From: Alteromonas sp. ASW11-130
Lineage (GTDB): Bacteria > Pseudomonadota > Gammaproteobacteria > Enterobacterales > Alteromonadaceae
DNA: 64,000 nt
Reading direction: 5' to 3'
Assembly: GCF_026183735.1 (NCBI RefSeq)
Contig: NZ_JAPFRE010000027.1
Location: 389,703-453,702 of the forward strand
Position numbers and translations under genes: made by a program. The notes below the pieces were generated by a model. The model was given only the letters and a program-made list of their open reading frames with translations. It was not told the DNA's origin and did no database searches. Positions 1-9,565 of this stretch are shown one piece after another (within the stretch, counting starts at the first letter, position 1; every line of letters starts with the position of its first letter).

Positions 1-1
1 A

Positions 2-661
2 GTCTATATGCGAACGGTTGAAGGGTTGTCGAGAGTAGACGTTGTTTACCGTCGGATAGACGATGCCTTTCTCGATCCAGAAGCCTTTAAAGAAGACTCC
101 ATGTTGGGCGTGCCTGGCCTGTTGCGTGCCTGGAAAGCAGGTAATGTTGGGTTAGTAAATGCGCCTGGGGCCGGGGTAGCGGACGATAAGGTGGTTTATG
201 CATTTGTACCGGATCTTATCCGTTACTATTTAAATGAGGAACCGCTTATCCCCAATGTTCCTACTTACAAATGTATTAACAAAGATGAACGTGATTATGT
301 CATCGACAATATCGAGAAGATGGTGGTGAAACCGGCAAACGAGTCAGGGGGGTACGGAATGTTAATAGGCCCGCATGCAACGAAAGCTGAACGGGAAAAA
401 TTTGTACGCTTGATAAGGCGGGATCCTCGGAATTACGTTGCTCAGCCTATGCTTTTGCTTTCTACTGCACCTACATTGATTGACACAAAAGTGGAGCCGA
501 GACACTTAGATTTACGACCCTTTATTTTATCCGGTAAACACACCAGTGTGACTATGGGTGGACTCACACGCGTTGCGATGCGAAAAGGCTCCACAGTAGT
601 TAATTCATCCCAAGGCGGAGGTAGTAAAGATACCTGGATCGTAGACACGGAGGAAAACTAA
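2..661 (+). CDS. Circularly permuted type 2 ATP-grasp protein (3' part, start outside window)
   Basis: The frame is open from the window edge, so the ATG at 8 is internal. About 220 codons remain of a family usually near 470 residues. Recognisable family blocks are [47 protein letters not shown], the glycine-rich ATP-grasp segment [11 protein letters not shown] and the C-terminal DLRPFIL. Members of this family (DUF404/DUF407) are predicted to join peptides or amino groups using ATP, but the substrate is unknown. It is followed after 1 nt by an alpha-E gene, the usual partner, so the two form one transcription unit. Family call is firm; function is not. Confidence 0.9.
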   Translation, partial: VYMRTVEGLSRVDVVYRRIDDAFLDPEAFKEDSMLGVPGLLRAWKAGNVGLVNAPGAGVADDKVVYAFVPDLIRYYLNEEPLIPNVPTYKCINKDERDYVIDNIEKMVVKPANESGGYGMLIGPHATKAEREKFVRLIRRDPRNYVAQPMLLLSTAPTLIDTKVEPRHLDLRPFILSGKHTSVTMGGLTRVAMRKGSTVVNSSQGGGSKDTWIVDTEEN

Positions 662-662
662 G

Positions 663-1583
663 ATGCTATCCAGAGTTGCCAATCATATCTACTGGCTCGC
701 CCGCTATCTTGAACGAGCCGAAAATACTGCTCGTTTAGTTCAGGTCAATACACACTTACTATTAGACTTACCAAAAGATATTACCTTAGGCTGGGAACCC
801 ATCGTTGACATACTTTCATTCCGCGAAACTTTTCATGAGCGGTACGAAACAGCTGATGAAAAGAGCATAATTAAATTCGTAGTGTCAGATCCGCTTAACC
901 CAGGGTCAATCATTAATTGTTTAGCAAACGCAAAAGAAAATGCGCGTATCATACGCGAAATTATACCTTCAGAAGCGTGGGAATTGATCAATAACCTCTT
1001 CGCCACAGCAAAAGAAGATAGCCAAAGCGTACTAACCCGACGACATCGATTTAAATGTTTGGAGAAAATTGTTTCAGGTAACCAAACTATTACTGGTTTA
1101 ATGGGCGGAACCATGAACAGGGATGTTGGTTATTCATTTTTGCGGCTGGGGCGTCATCTTGAACGGGCCGATATGACCACGCGAATTATTGATGTTCGAT
1201 CAGCATCTTTATTACCCGATATATCGGGTAAACTTAGTGCTTTCGAAAATATTCAGTGGATGAGCGTACTAAAATCTTTAACAGCTTATCAGATGTACCG
1301 ACAAGAGATGCGTCTGAGGATCAGCCGTGAAGATATTCTTGAGTTTCTACTAAAACGGGATATCTTTCCCCGCTCCATTAGTCATTCAATAAAACAATTG
1401 ATCAAATGTGCGGGCGAGTTACCTAAGTCGCAACCCGTGAAAGAAAAGGTAGTTAAAGTATCTAAAGAATTGGAAAAGCTGGATACCCGCGATCTTAAAC
1501 AGGAAAAGTTACATACGTTTATTGATGATTTGCAAACATCATTGATTAAAATTCACAACGCCATCAACGAGACCTATTTCTAA
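663..1583 (+). CDS. Alpha-E domain protein (DUF403)
   Basis: This 306-residue protein begins MLSRVANHIYWLARYLERAENTAR, the hallmark start of the alpha-E (DUF403) family, and repeats the pattern near residue 165 (FLRLGRHLERADMTTRI). It is predicted all-helical and soluble. The start codon lies 1 nt after the stop of the ATP-grasp gene, implying translational coupling. Alpha-E genes accompany circularly permuted ATP-grasp genes, often with transglutaminase-like or protease genes; here the next gene is an unrelated EAL gene. The biochemical role is unknown; a shared peptide-modification function is inferred from gene pairing only. Confidence 0.9.
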   Translation: MLSRVANHIYWLARYLERAENTARLVQVNTHLLLDLPKDITLGWEPIVDILSFRETFHERYETADEKSIIKFVVSDPLNPGSIINCLANAKENARIIREIIPSEAWELINNLFATAKEDSQSVLTRRHRFKCLEKIVSGNQTITGLMGGTMNRDVGYSFLRLGRHLERADMTTRIIDVRSASLLPDISGKLSAFENIQWMSVLKSLTAYQMYRQEMRLRISREDILEFLLKRDIFPRSISHSIKQLIKCAGELPKSQPVKEKVVKVSKELEKLDTRDLKQEKLHTFIDDLQTSLIKIHNAINETYF

Positions 1584-1718
1584 TGCGCTATAACGATAGG
1601 GGGTAATTAACAAGAAAAGCGTTAAAACAATGAGTCCAATTTAACCCAAGCACTATGTTTGTATTTTTTGTCTGTAAACGCTACAAATTATAATACTCAA
1701 GTATAAAAGGAAATATCA

Positions 1719-2525
1719 GTGCGATTTGGTAATGTTAATCAAGAGGATCTACATAAAAATATCACTGCAAAGGAGCAAGAGCCTCTACCTTGTGCTGCTT
1801 GTCGACAAGGGACGACCTTTGAAAAAAATTTTTCAATGGCCTTTCAGCCTTTAGTCGACCTTTCATCAAGAGAAACATACGGCTACGAAGCGTTAGTCAG
1901 GGGAATGAATGGCGAACCGGCGGCCACAGTGATCAATGAAGTAACCGCTGAAAACATCTATCAGTTTGATCAGACTTGTCGCGTTAAAGCGATTGCCTTG
2001 GCGGCGCAACATAACTTGACTAAGAAGCTTAGTATTAACTTTTTACCCGGGGCAATTCATCGGCCCGACGCATGTATTAAAACTACCCTTGCAGCAGCAA
2101 AAAAATATGACTTCCCCATCTCGCGGTTAAATTTTGAAATGGTAGAAACAGATCATGTACCTGAAATCCACAGGCTAGAAGAAACGATTGATTATTATAG
2201 AAAGATTGGTTTCAACACTGCTTTGGATGATTTTGGTTCAGGCTATGCGAACCTGGACTGGTTAGCCTATTTGAATCCCGATAGTATAAAAATAGATATT
2301 TCTTTAATTAGGAACATCGATAAAGTCACTAAACGTAGACTAATCGTCAGTCATTTACAACGCCTTGCCTCTACCCTCAATGTTGAAGTGGTAGCCGAGG
2401 GGGTTGAAACAAAAGCTGAACGAGATGTGCTAGCTGAAATGGGGGTTACCAAACAACAAGGCTTTTACTTTGCTAAGCCTCAATTCGAAGAATTTATAGC
2501 CGTACCAGAAGAAGTATTCAAGTAA
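1719..2525 (+). CDS. EAL-domain cyclic-di-GMP phosphodiesterase
   Basis: A stand-alone EAL protein of 268 residues started by GTG at 1719, with AAGG eight bases upstream. Catalytic motifs seem intact: the EAL itself in YEALVRG (about residue 58), the NFLP Asn, FEMVE, DDFGSG, the Lys in SIKID, AEGVET and QGFYFAKP. It should therefore hydrolyse c-di-GMP to pGpG. There is no attached GGDEF, PAS or membrane segment; the first 35 residues contain a CAAC sequence that could bind a metal or redox signal, which is speculative. It is preceded by a 135-bp spacer and followed by a long non-coding stretch, so it is probably monocistronic. Confidence 0.9.
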   Translation: MRFGNVNQEDLHKNITAKEQEPLPCAACRQGTTFEKNFSMAFQPLVDLSSRETYGYEALVRGMNGEPAATVINEVTAENIYQFDQTCRVKAIALAAQHNLTKKLSINFLPGAIHRPDACIKTTLAAAKKYDFPISRLNFEMVETDHVPEIHRLEETIDYYRKIGFNTALDDFGSGYANLDWLAYLNPDSIKIDISLIRNIDKVTKRRLIVSHLQRLASTLNVEVVAEGVETKAERDVLAEMGVTKQQGFYFAKPQFEEFIAVPEEVFK

Positions 2526-3026
2526 GTGAAAATCAGGGTTAAGCCTTTAATTTAACCTGAGTAATCCACTTGATTATTTCCGTTTGCTTATTTGAAGAGC
2601 ATTGAAATAATATTTCTGGAATGTAAAAGGCTTCAATTCAGACAATATACCTCATTATCTGTTCATATTAGCTTATCAAAAGGTTGTTGCTCTGCGTTAA
2701 AGTTCACGAAGTGAAAAACCATTATTTTCGTTTACGCTGCCGACGCAACTACTTCAAATCAATATGGTGTTAGAGTATTTGCATTGAGCCGGATGAACGA
2801 GGGCATCAGATTCACGACCTATAAAATATGTGCAAACTCGCGTGATTTTTCAGAATCATTGGTAAATAGGGTAAGGTTCGTTCTGATAACAGAGAGCAAT
2901 GCGTATAAACAATGAAACCGCCGGACCTATAGGCGGGTGAGACGCACAAACAGCGTTATATTCGTTAGGTGAGTTGATAGCAATTATATAATAGGTCGTT
3001 GGGCCGAATTAGTAAGGGACAATATG
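2526..3026. other. Non-coding spacer before the nag operon
   Basis: About 500 bp without a credible ORF. It holds one clear small inverted repeat, CCGCC at 2918-2922 facing GGCGG at 2932-2936 with a 9-nt loop, and a short TTCAC/GTGAA hairpin near 2703. Neither has a T-tract typical of a terminator. The nag promoter should lie at its right end. Confidence 0.6.
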
Positions 3027-3040
3027 GTTTTCCGGAAAAC
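3027..3040. promoter_or_regulatory. Perfect 14-bp palindrome upstream of nagB, candidate operator
   Basis: GTTTTCCGGAAAAC is a perfect palindrome with a central CG, flanked by ATATG/CATAT arms that extend the symmetry with a one-base offset. It lies 23 bp before the first gene of the nag operon. Even symmetry with a central CG is typical of LacI-family operators, and GlcNAc operons of Alteromonadales are known to be controlled by a LacI-type NagR. No regulator gene is present in the window, so the assignment is inferred. Confidence 0.55.
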
Positions 3041-3063
3041 ATATTTTATCGGGAGAAAGTAGT

Positions 3064-4062
3064 ATGACGTTCAGTATGCTGGCTAGAGAAGCACGACAGG
3101 CACCTCAAGTTATCCAGCGGCAGTTGCAGCAAAATGCGCCTATATGTACTGAATTGGTGAAACAAATAAATAAGCGTCCCATCACTATGGTGTGTATCAT
3201 TGGACGAGGCTCATCCGATCACGCAGGGGTTTTCGCAAAATACTTAATAGAAGTGGAATTAGGGCTTCCAGTATGCTCTGCCGCTCCCTCTGTTTCTACC
3301 GTGTTTAATCGCCAGCTAAAATTAAAGAATGCATTGGTAATATGCATTTCCCAGTCAGGACAGAGCCCAGATATTATTAGACAAGCTGAGGCTGCGCGAA
3401 ATTCAGGCGCCTATTGTGTAGCACTGGTAAATAACCAAACTTCACCACTTGCTGAAGTAGTACATGCCACTTTACCTCTCCACGCAGGTGAAGAAAAAGC
3501 GGTTGCAGCCACAAAAAGTTATCTGGCTACACTTAGTGCATTAATACAACTCACTGCATATTGGAGTCAGAACGAAGCGTTAATAAAGGATTTAAAACTC
3601 TTGCCTGGTTTATTAGGTCAAACAATTGAAGCTCCATCTCAACTTAGATTGAAGGATATTCAAAACGTAGCACACTGCGTGGCATTAGGTCGTAGCTTTG
3701 GTTATGCGATTGGGCGGGAAATAGCGCTGAAATTAAAAGAAGTATGCGGTGTACAAGCGGAGCCATTCAGTAGTGCGGAGTTTTTACATGGCCCAGTTAC
3801 ATTGGCGACCAAAAATCTTACTGCTATAGATATTCGCATCAATGACGAAAGTGCGGCCTCGCACACTAGCTTGATGAGCGATATAAATGCGAAGGGCGCT
3901 CGTAGTATCCAAATCACCCATATACCAAGCCAGCTAAATTTTAGGCTTTTACCGCTAGCTGTATTACAACGATTTTACATTGATATTGAAGCCATTGCCA
4001 CACAGATGGGACGGGACCCCGATAGGCCAACAGGGCTGAAAAAAGTAACCCAGACGCTATAG
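3064..4062 (+). CDS. nagB-II: Glucosamine-6-phosphate deaminase, SIS-domain (NagB-II) type
   Basis: A 332-residue protein with two SIS sugar-phosphate isomerase domains and no glutaminase domain, so it is the AgaS/NagB-II type and not GlmS. SIS signatures are GRGSSDHAGVFAKY (about 49), SQSGQSPDIIRQAE (about 96) and EEKAVAATKSY (about 145), and the second domain carries EPFSSAEFLHGP. It is expected to convert glucosamine-6-phosphate to fructose-6-phosphate and ammonia. GGGAGAAAG precedes the ATG. It is first in a nagB-nagA-nagP unit with spacings of 8 and 20 bp, which supports a GlcNAc catabolic role over galactosamine use. Confidence 0.9.
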   Translation: MTFSMLAREARQAPQVIQRQLQQNAPICTELVKQINKRPITMVCIIGRGSSDHAGVFAKYLIEVELGLPVCSAAPSVSTVFNRQLKLKNALVICISQSGQSPDIIRQAEAARNSGAYCVALVNNQTSPLAEVVHATLPLHAGEEKAVAATKSYLATLSALIQLTAYWSQNEALIKDLKLLPGLLGQTIEAPSQLRLKDIQNVAHCVALGRSFGYAIGREIALKLKEVCGVQAEPFSSAEFLHGPVTLATKNLTAIDIRINDESAASHTSLMSDINAKGARSIQITHIPSQLNFRLLPLAVLQRFYIDIEAIATQMGRDPDRPTGLKKVTQTL

Positions 4063-4070
4063 GTAGACAC

Positions 4071-5198
4071 ATGACAACTTATTACACAAAACAGCTTTTT
4101 GATGGCCAAACTCTACACCATAATTGTGTGTTAACTACAGAAAGCGGACGGGTAAAATCGATTGAAAACAATCTAAGCTTCACTGGTGATGCTTTTGACG
4201 GGATAATCTGTCCTGGTTTTATCGATACGCAGGTCAATGGCGGGGGGGGCTTTATGCTTAATCACGACCCCTCACGCAAAGCAGTAGATGGTATAGCAAA
4301 GGCCCACCAACAGTTCGGTACCACCGCTTTGTTACCTACGCTTATTACCGACAGGCAAGATAAAATGCTGGTTGCCGCTGATACCATAGCCGCTGCAATT
4401 GCTGGAAATCATCAAAGTGTTATTGGCGTCCATTTTGAAGGGCCACATCTAAGTACCGCTAAGCGAGGAATACATTCTTCTGATTCAATACGGAAAATAA
4501 ATGACAACGATATAGACATGTATTTGCGCAACGATCTCGGTAAAGTCATGCTTACAATCGCACCAGAATCCTTAAGTCCGGATATAATCAAAGAACTAAG
4601 CGAAAAAGGTGTGTTCATATCATTGGGGCACTCCAATGCTGACGTCGATACCGTGATAGCAGCCATTGATGCGGGTGCTACTGCATTCACCCATTTATTT
4701 AATGCCATGTCCGGTTTAAAGGCCAGAGAACCTGGGATGATTGGGGCAGCATTAATCCATCAGCACGCTTATGTTGGCCTTATTGCTGATATGCATCACG
4801 TGCATCCTGCCAATTGCTTACTCGCTGCAAACTGCATCGGCGCAGATAGGTTGATGCTGGTTACCGACGCAATGGCACATGTCGGTAGCGCTATGCAAAA
4901 TATGAAGTGGGAGAATACCGTTATCACCCGTTATGGCGAAAAATTACTAACGGAAGAGGGTACTTTTGCGGGGTCATGTCTTGATATGGCAAACGCAGTA
5001 AAAAATATGGTCAATCAAGTAGGGATTGAATTGGGTGAAGTACTTAAAATGGCTACATCAACTCCCGCACAATTCCTTAACTTAACAGGCCGGGGGGTGT
5101 TAAAGCCTGGTTGCCGAGCCGACTTTGTACACTTAGACCATAACCTTTCGGTGCGACAATGTTGGGTAGGCGGGCAACCTATGCTAGATAATAATTAG
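4071..5198 (+). CDS. nagA: N-acetylglucosamine-6-phosphate deacetylase
   Basis: A 375-residue amidohydrolase that removes acetate from GlcNAc-6-phosphate to give GlcN-6-phosphate, the substrate of the upstream gene. Visible family motifs are GFIDTQVNGGGG (entry to the metal site), HFEGPHL with the metal Glu, GHSNAD and THLFNAM with the metal histidines, and LVTDAM with the catalytic Asp. The length matches NagA. It starts 8 bp after nagB. The Gly-rich VNGGGGFML loop is encoded by a run of eight G residues near 4242, a potential slippage site, but the frame is intact. Confidence 0.93.
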   Translation: MTTYYTKQLFDGQTLHHNCVLTTESGRVKSIENNLSFTGDAFDGIICPGFIDTQVNGGGGFMLNHDPSRKAVDGIAKAHQQFGTTALLPTLITDRQDKMLVAADTIAAAIAGNHQSVIGVHFEGPHLSTAKRGIHSSDSIRKINDNDIDMYLRNDLGKVMLTIAPESLSPDIIKELSEKGVFISLGHSNADVDTVIAAIDAGATAFTHLFNAMSGLKAREPGMIGAALIHQHAYVGLIADMHHVHPANCLLAANCIGADRLMLVTDAMAHVGSAMQNMKWENTVITRYGEKLLTEEGTFAGSCLDMANAVKNMVNQVGIELGEVLKMATSTPAQFLNLTGRGVLKPGCRADFVHLDHNLSVRQCWVGGQPMLDNN

Positions 5199-5218
5199 GT
5201 TACAAAAGGACTTTGTAT

Positions 5219-6571
5219 ATGCGAGTACAAGCTATACGCGTAAAAGCTCCAGACAGCTTTTGGCCGATGCTAATAATAGGCGGCTTGTTTTTTATTTTCG
5301 GCTTTATTACCTGGCTTAATGGTGCTTTGGTTCCGTTTCTACAAATTGTTTGCGACCTGAATGAAGTAGAAGCAATCACCATTGCTTCTACATTTTATTT
5401 TGCAGCCTTTGTCATGGCGCTTCCGATGGCGAAAGTGCTAGAAAGTACGGGCTACAAAAAAGCGATGTCTATTGGCTTATCGATTATTGCGATAGGCGCT
5501 CTGTTTTTTATTCCTGCCGCAAAATCTCAATCGTTTCTCGTGTTTTTGCTGGCACAATTTATTTTAGGGACAGGCTTAACATTACTGCAAACCGCTTCAA
5601 ACCCATACATCGTAAAAATAGGCCCACAAGTAACCGCAGCTGTACGAATCTCTATCATGGGAATTCTAAACAAAATGGCAGGCGTTATTGCGCCCGTCGT
5701 TTTTACTGCATTAGTTATTGGTGAATTTTCTCATGTAAACATACAGTACATTGATGGGTTAAGTAACGCGTCTCGTGAGGCGGAAATTGCCCAACTGGCA
5801 TCTGGCTTGATTGAACCCTATTTTTGGATGGCGCTAGCTTTAATTATAATGGCCATTGCTTTGATTAAATCAGAATTACCTGAACTGATTTCAGCTGATG
5901 AAAAAGAAAACCAACATCAGCAGGGGGATAAAAAACTTACTGACTATCCACATCTTGTTCTCGGCGCAATTTCCTTATTTATTTACGTAGGTATAGAGGT
6001 CATTGCCGGTGATACTATCGGGCTTTTAGGCTCGAAGCTAGGGATAGCCAATGCCACATCACTTACCTCTTATACTATGGCGTTTATGGTAATTGGGTAT
6101 ATATCAGGTCTTATTGTCATCCCGCGTGCTATGACCGAGCGCCAGGCACTGATGGGTTCAGCCCTCATAGGCGCAGTATTAACTTTATTAATTGTGTTCG
6201 CATCTACTAGCTCGACAGTTATTTCTCATATTTTATGGGTATGGGCAGGGCTACCTGAACTACCTGATGTCATTGTCTATATTGCCTTACTGGGTTTTGC
6301 CAACGCTATTGTATGGCCTGCTATATGGCCCTTGGCGCTCAATGGTTTAGGTAGCCTTACGGCAAAAGGTTCGGCATTGTTGATCATGGGTATCGCTGGC
6401 GGCGCTATTTTACCATTAATTTACGGCTTTCTTGCTGAAGCTATTTCAAGTCAAACCGCTTACGCCATGATGCTACCGTGTTATCTGCTTATTTTTTACT
6501 ATGCTATTCACGGCTGTCGTTTGTCGCCTAAATCATCACAGTGTGGCGGCCTACACGAATCGAAGCCATAG
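5219..6571 (+). CDS. nagP: N-acetylglucosamine permease, MFS sugar:H+ symporter family
   Basis: A 450-residue, roughly 12-helix major-facilitator protein of the FucP/glucose-galactose type. It opens with a helix containing FFIFGFITWLNGALVPFLQ, a characteristic signature of this group, and includes LLQTASNPYIVKIGP. Co-location with nagA and nagB points to import of GlcNAc across the inner membrane. I chose ATG 5219 over the in-frame TTG at 5213 because AAAGGA at 5205-5210 is 8 nt from the ATG. No GlcNAc kinase, TonB receptor or regulator follows, so these must lie elsewhere. Confidence 0.88.
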   Translation: MRVQAIRVKAPDSFWPMLIIGGLFFIFGFITWLNGALVPFLQIVCDLNEVEAITIASTFYFAAFVMALPMAKVLESTGYKKAMSIGLSIIAIGALFFIPAAKSQSFLVFLLAQFILGTGLTLLQTASNPYIVKIGPQVTAAVRISIMGILNKMAGVIAPVVFTALVIGEFSHVNIQYIDGLSNASREAEIAQLASGLIEPYFWMALALIIMAIALIKSELPELISADEKENQHQQGDKKLTDYPHLVLGAISLFIYVGIEVIAGDTIGLLGSKLGIANATSLTSYTMAFMVIGYISGLIVIPRAMTERQALMGSALIGAVLTLLIVFASTSSTVISHILWVWAGLPELPDVIVYIALLGFANAIVWPAIWPLALNGLGSLTAKGSALLIMGIAGGAILPLIYGFLAEAISSQTAYAMMLPCYLLIFYYAIHGCRLSPKSSQCGGLHESKP

Positions 6572-7051
6572 ATATACTTCGCGGTCTATCGTTGGCCTTT
6601 CGATTTGAGTCAATAACCCTGGTTATTGAGAGGATATTTACGCACCCTTGCAACATGTCGGCTGGCACGGTATGACGACCCCCGCTCTGGTTTTTCCATT
6701 CTTTCTTTTTGTTGCGGTACTTCTATGTTTTATTCCCTAAAACACGCTATTGAGAGGGGAGAATAGCCTGTTTACACAATAGTAAAACGCGGGTTAACGA
6801 TCGTCTGGATTGGCTTATTACTACATACTTATCTTTTTATCAGCCTCCAGGGATAATGACGCTTTATCGGTATACTGCGACGCATAGGTTTATGATTTTA
6901 GTTTTGTGGGTATATTATTGGTGTCGATTCACTGGCTTATTGCAACAAAGTTTACGACCCCATGAAATTACGTCCCATCGGTGAAGGCTGTTTGTTAATA
7001 ATTTAAGTATATGTAATTGAGTTATTATCAAATGGTAAAACTGGAGAGAGC
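6572..7051. other. Non-coding spacer after the nag operon
   Basis: About 480 bp with no plausible gene, no obvious T-tailed hairpin and no tandem repeat. GGAGAGAGC just before 7052 is the ribosome-binding site of the next gene. Confidence 0.6.
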
Positions 7052-7567
7052 ATGTTTGTCGGTTATATAGAACTAGATATTGTATTAAGAGGGTTGCTGT
7101 TAACGCTTATTGCCATGAGCTGGGTTGTTATATTAGTACGTATCAATGGGCTGCGTTCATTTTCAAAGATGACTAATTTTGATTTTGTTATGACAGTTGC
7201 GATCGGTTCTCTTTTAGCTGGGGCAAGCCAAGCTACTCAATGGCTAGAATACTTTCAGATCTTAATTGCGATGGCAGGTATGTTTATCGTTCAATTTTCT
7301 TCAGCCTATATAAGAAAACGCTCAGAAAAAGCGGAGTCTTTAATGCAAAACCAACCCATAATTTTAATGCGAAACGGTAAAGTCCTCAATGAAGCATTAT
7401 CCTACACACGCGTTGCAGAAAGCGATTTGTACGCAAAATTACGCGAGGCAAATGTGTTGAAGCTTGCAGATGTAAGGGCTGTAGTTTTGGAAACCACAGG
7501 CGATATTTCAGTGCTACATGGTAGTGAGTGTGAGGAAAAAGTGCTACATGGAACCAAGTATTGTTAG
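7052..7567 (+). CDS. DUF421 (YetF-like) membrane protein
   Basis: A 171-residue protein with three hydrophobic N-terminal segments (about residues 8-28, 45-58 and 66-84) followed by a cytosolic domain. DUF421 signatures are VRINGLRSFSKMTNFDFVMTVAIGSLLA at the second helix and QPIILMRNGKVLNEAL in the soluble part, ending with the AVVLETTGDISVLHG strand. GGAGAGAG precedes the ATG. The family is linked in spore formers to envelope and germination phenotypes, but no function is known in Gram-negatives. A second, diverged DUF421 protein is encoded at 17910-18404. Confidence 0.85.
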   Translation: MFVGYIELDIVLRGLLLTLIAMSWVVILVRINGLRSFSKMTNFDFVMTVAIGSLLAGASQATQWLEYFQILIAMAGMFIVQFSSAYIRKRSEKAESLMQNQPIILMRNGKVLNEALSYTRVAESDLYAKLREANVLKLADVRAVVLETTGDISVLHGSECEEKVLHGTKYC

Positions 7568-7633
7568 GAACTTGCGATATTAAAGTAAGGTAACTATCTT
7601 TTGTAATCCTTTACTATAAAACTGGTAGCAACG

Positions 7634-7945
7634 ATGAGTGTATCTGAATGTATAAAAGCGTGTCAGCAATGTTTGATCGCATGCAGCGAATGCGCCTGGA
7701 GTATGCTTAACACCGAGAACGACAAGTCTGACTGTCCAAAATGTTGTTTAGAATGTGAAGATATTTGTAAGCTCTGTATTACAGCTTGCGCGAGACAAAG
7801 CGAGCACTTGACTGAAATTTGTAAATTATGTGCACAAGTATGCCAATATTGTGCTGAGCAATGCGAAATGACTGATCATGATTGTTGCGCTAAATGTGCG
7901 AAAGAATGTCGCAAATGCGCTGAAGCTTGCCTGGCGTGTTGCTAA
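7634..7945 (+). CDS. Cys-rich four-helix-bundle copper-binding protein (Csp-like)
   Basis: A 103-residue protein with 25 cysteines, mostly spaced CxxC or CxxxC along predicted helices (for example ECIKACQQCLIACSEC), as in the copper-storage four-helix-bundle family. There is no signal peptide, so it should be cytosolic. It probably stores Cu(I) through thiolates lining the bundle. It lies 66 bp after the DUF421 gene on the same strand, which could be co-transcribed. Copper storage fits an organism making the copper-dependent cbb3 oxidase encoded near the end of the window, but that link is inferred. Confidence 0.85.
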   Translation: MSVSECIKACQQCLIACSECAWSMLNTENDKSDCPKCCLECEDICKLCITACARQSEHLTEICKLCAQVCQYCAEQCEMTDHDCCAKCAKECRKCAEACLACC

Positions 7946-8400
7946 GTTGCCTATCTGACTGAACGTGAATAGAAGTTGTTTGCGCGAGTTTAGGCGTTCT
8001 CTGCATTTTATGGCTGGGGTAGTAAACAACACCTTTATTACCTTCCTATCGTCTTAAAAACCGATATCGGCAAACGCCTGATGAACTTTGTAGCCGTCAC
8101 ATCGGGGCCTCGAGGCGTGCATTGTGGTTAAACGGTAACGATGAAGAGCGAGGAGGGTGGTTAGTACAATGTATGTATTGTAGACGAAACCAATATGTAC
8201 ATAAGGGATACTTGCGGGCTAAAGAGATGACCACGAATGTTTAAACCGGTAATCCAGCTGCTACCCATTACCACTAAACTAGAAGTTATTTTGAATAGGG
8301 CCGGCACCGTTAGCTTCTGATAACGAGAGCGTTCATAAGAAAACAAGGCCGAAGGAATATTCTATTAACTAGAAACTTGCTATCAGTAGGTTTATCGGAT
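7946..8400. other. Non-coding spacer
   Basis: About 450 bp between convergent genes with no supported ORF. No tandem repeat or strong hairpin was seen apart from the terminator at its right end. Confidence 0.55.
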
Positions 8401-8401
8401 C

Positions 8402-8427
8402 AAAAAAACCAGCGCAACGAGCGCTGG
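8402..8427 (-). terminator. Rho-independent terminator of the DUF3718 gene
   Basis: CCAGCGC (8409-8415) pairs with GCGCTGG (8421-8427) around a 5-nt loop. Read on the minus strand the hairpin is followed by seven T residues. It sits about 20 bp past the stop of the DUF3718 gene. Confidence 0.9.
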
Positions 8428-8446
8428 CTTTTCTAAAAACAATAAA

Positions 8447-8941
8447 TTACTCAGCACTTACCTGAACGTTTTTCGTTTTCAATTCATTTACGAATTTTGA
8501 AATAGGCGTATCATTACAAACAATGCTGGTAGCTTTAAACGCACTTAGGCCGTGATTTTTTGCTGCACGTTTGACGCCAACTACAGCCGCGTCTGCACAC
8601 ACTTTAGATTCTTTATTGTTTTGAGCTACAAGCACAACATTTTTCTTCGTATCTAGATGCTTGTTAGCAATTCTATCTACAATAGTTGCACCGGTGTAAC
8701 GGTTAGCGAATGAGTTTACCGACACGCCATTACATTTAAGATTTCTAGCAAAACGCTTAAATGACTTACCAGATTCATTTGCAACTCTAACGGCCGCATC
8801 TAAGCCTTGGGTAGCAGCTGCAAGGCAAACACGAGATTCCAAAGAGTCATCTTTTATAAATAAACCCACTTTTTCATTAGCTTGGGAATTGAAAGAAAGT
8901 GCAGAACCTGCAATTAATGCGATAGCAAAAATAGTTTTCAT
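8447..8941 (-). CDS. DUF3718 exported protein with internal duplication
   Basis: From ATG 8941 (AAGG upstream) the product has 164 residues, starting with a clear signal peptide MKTIFAIALIAGSALSFNSQA. The mature part contains two similar halves, SLESRVCLAAATQGLDAAVRVA with LKCNGVSVNSFAN, and NKESKVCADAAVVGVKRAAKN with IVCNDTPISKFVN, so it is a duplicated roughly 60-residue unit with two conserved cysteines each, probably disulphide-bonded in the periplasm. This matches DUF3718, common in Alteromonadales and Shewanella. Function unknown. The longer in-frame start at 8983 would add a non-signal extension and is disfavoured. Confidence 0.8.
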   Translation of the reverse strand: MKTIFAIALIAGSALSFNSQANEKVGLFIKDDSLESRVCLAAATQGLDAAVRVANESGKSFKRFARNLKCNGVSVNSFANRYTGATIVDRIANKHLDTKKNVVLVAQNNKESKVCADAAVVGVKRAAKNHGLSAFKATSIVCNDTPISKFVNELKTKNVQVSAE

Positions 8942-9565
8942 AATATAAGCCTTAACAACTGTGAATAAAAAGTAATCGTTCAATAATTCTGGCGCGCATT
9001 ATAGGGCGGGATGGATAAAAAACAATCACCTAAAAGACTTATAACGTATCGGTCAGTGAACATAGTTATTTAAAAAAAGACCTTTGTTAATCAGCTGAAA
9101 AAATATCGAATTATTTGTGATTTTTTCGAAGCAGTAGTTAAATAATTTAACCTAAAATCAGTAGGTAAGATAAATAATAGGTGCGAATCCCGAGTGATGC
9201 CGTCACCCATTCTACTTTCCCTTTGAAGAAGGTGTAGCTGTTCGCCAGAAAGCCAAATTGGCAAAACTTTTACTGTTGTTAGCGTTGCCTGCCATATAGT
9301 TGGCAATTAACTTGCTACAACAAATTGTTTGAACAGCGACGAAGAATAAATAGATAAAAAAAGTGAGAAGTGCGAAGTGAGACGTGAGAAGTGAGAAGTG
9401 AGAAGTGAGACCATGTTGACCGTTAAATTCACTGCGCCAGCGACCATTTTCACTATACCGCAAGTAACTTCTTATCATTGCATGGAAGACGTGTGGGTAT
9501 GATATGTCGAAATTTCGGTCATAAATCGTAAATGAGAATGGAGCGGTACGCCCCATTCAATATTA
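8942..9565. other. Non-coding spacer containing a heptamer array
   Basis: About 620 bp between two minus-strand genes. It contains the promoter region of the DUF3718 gene and the AAGTGAG array at 9361-9409. Two minus-strand ORFs here (9091-9306 and 9212-9556) have low-complexity or atypical translations and no ribosome-binding site, so I do not call them genes. Confidence 0.55.
9361..9409. repeat. Heptamer tandem array, unit AAGTGAG, 7 units
   Basis: Seven contiguous 7-bp units: AAGTGAG, AAGTGCG, AAGTGAG, ACGTGAG, then three perfect AAGTGAG. It follows an A-rich stretch. It belongs to a family of AAGTNNN arrays in this window (units AAGTGAT, AAGTAAA, AAGTACA, AAGTAGA elsewhere). Confidence 0.95.

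Noticed and set aside
9091..9556. Two minus-strand ORFs around the AAGTGAG array
   Set aside because: One is translated through the array; neither has a ribosome-binding site or family resemblance.
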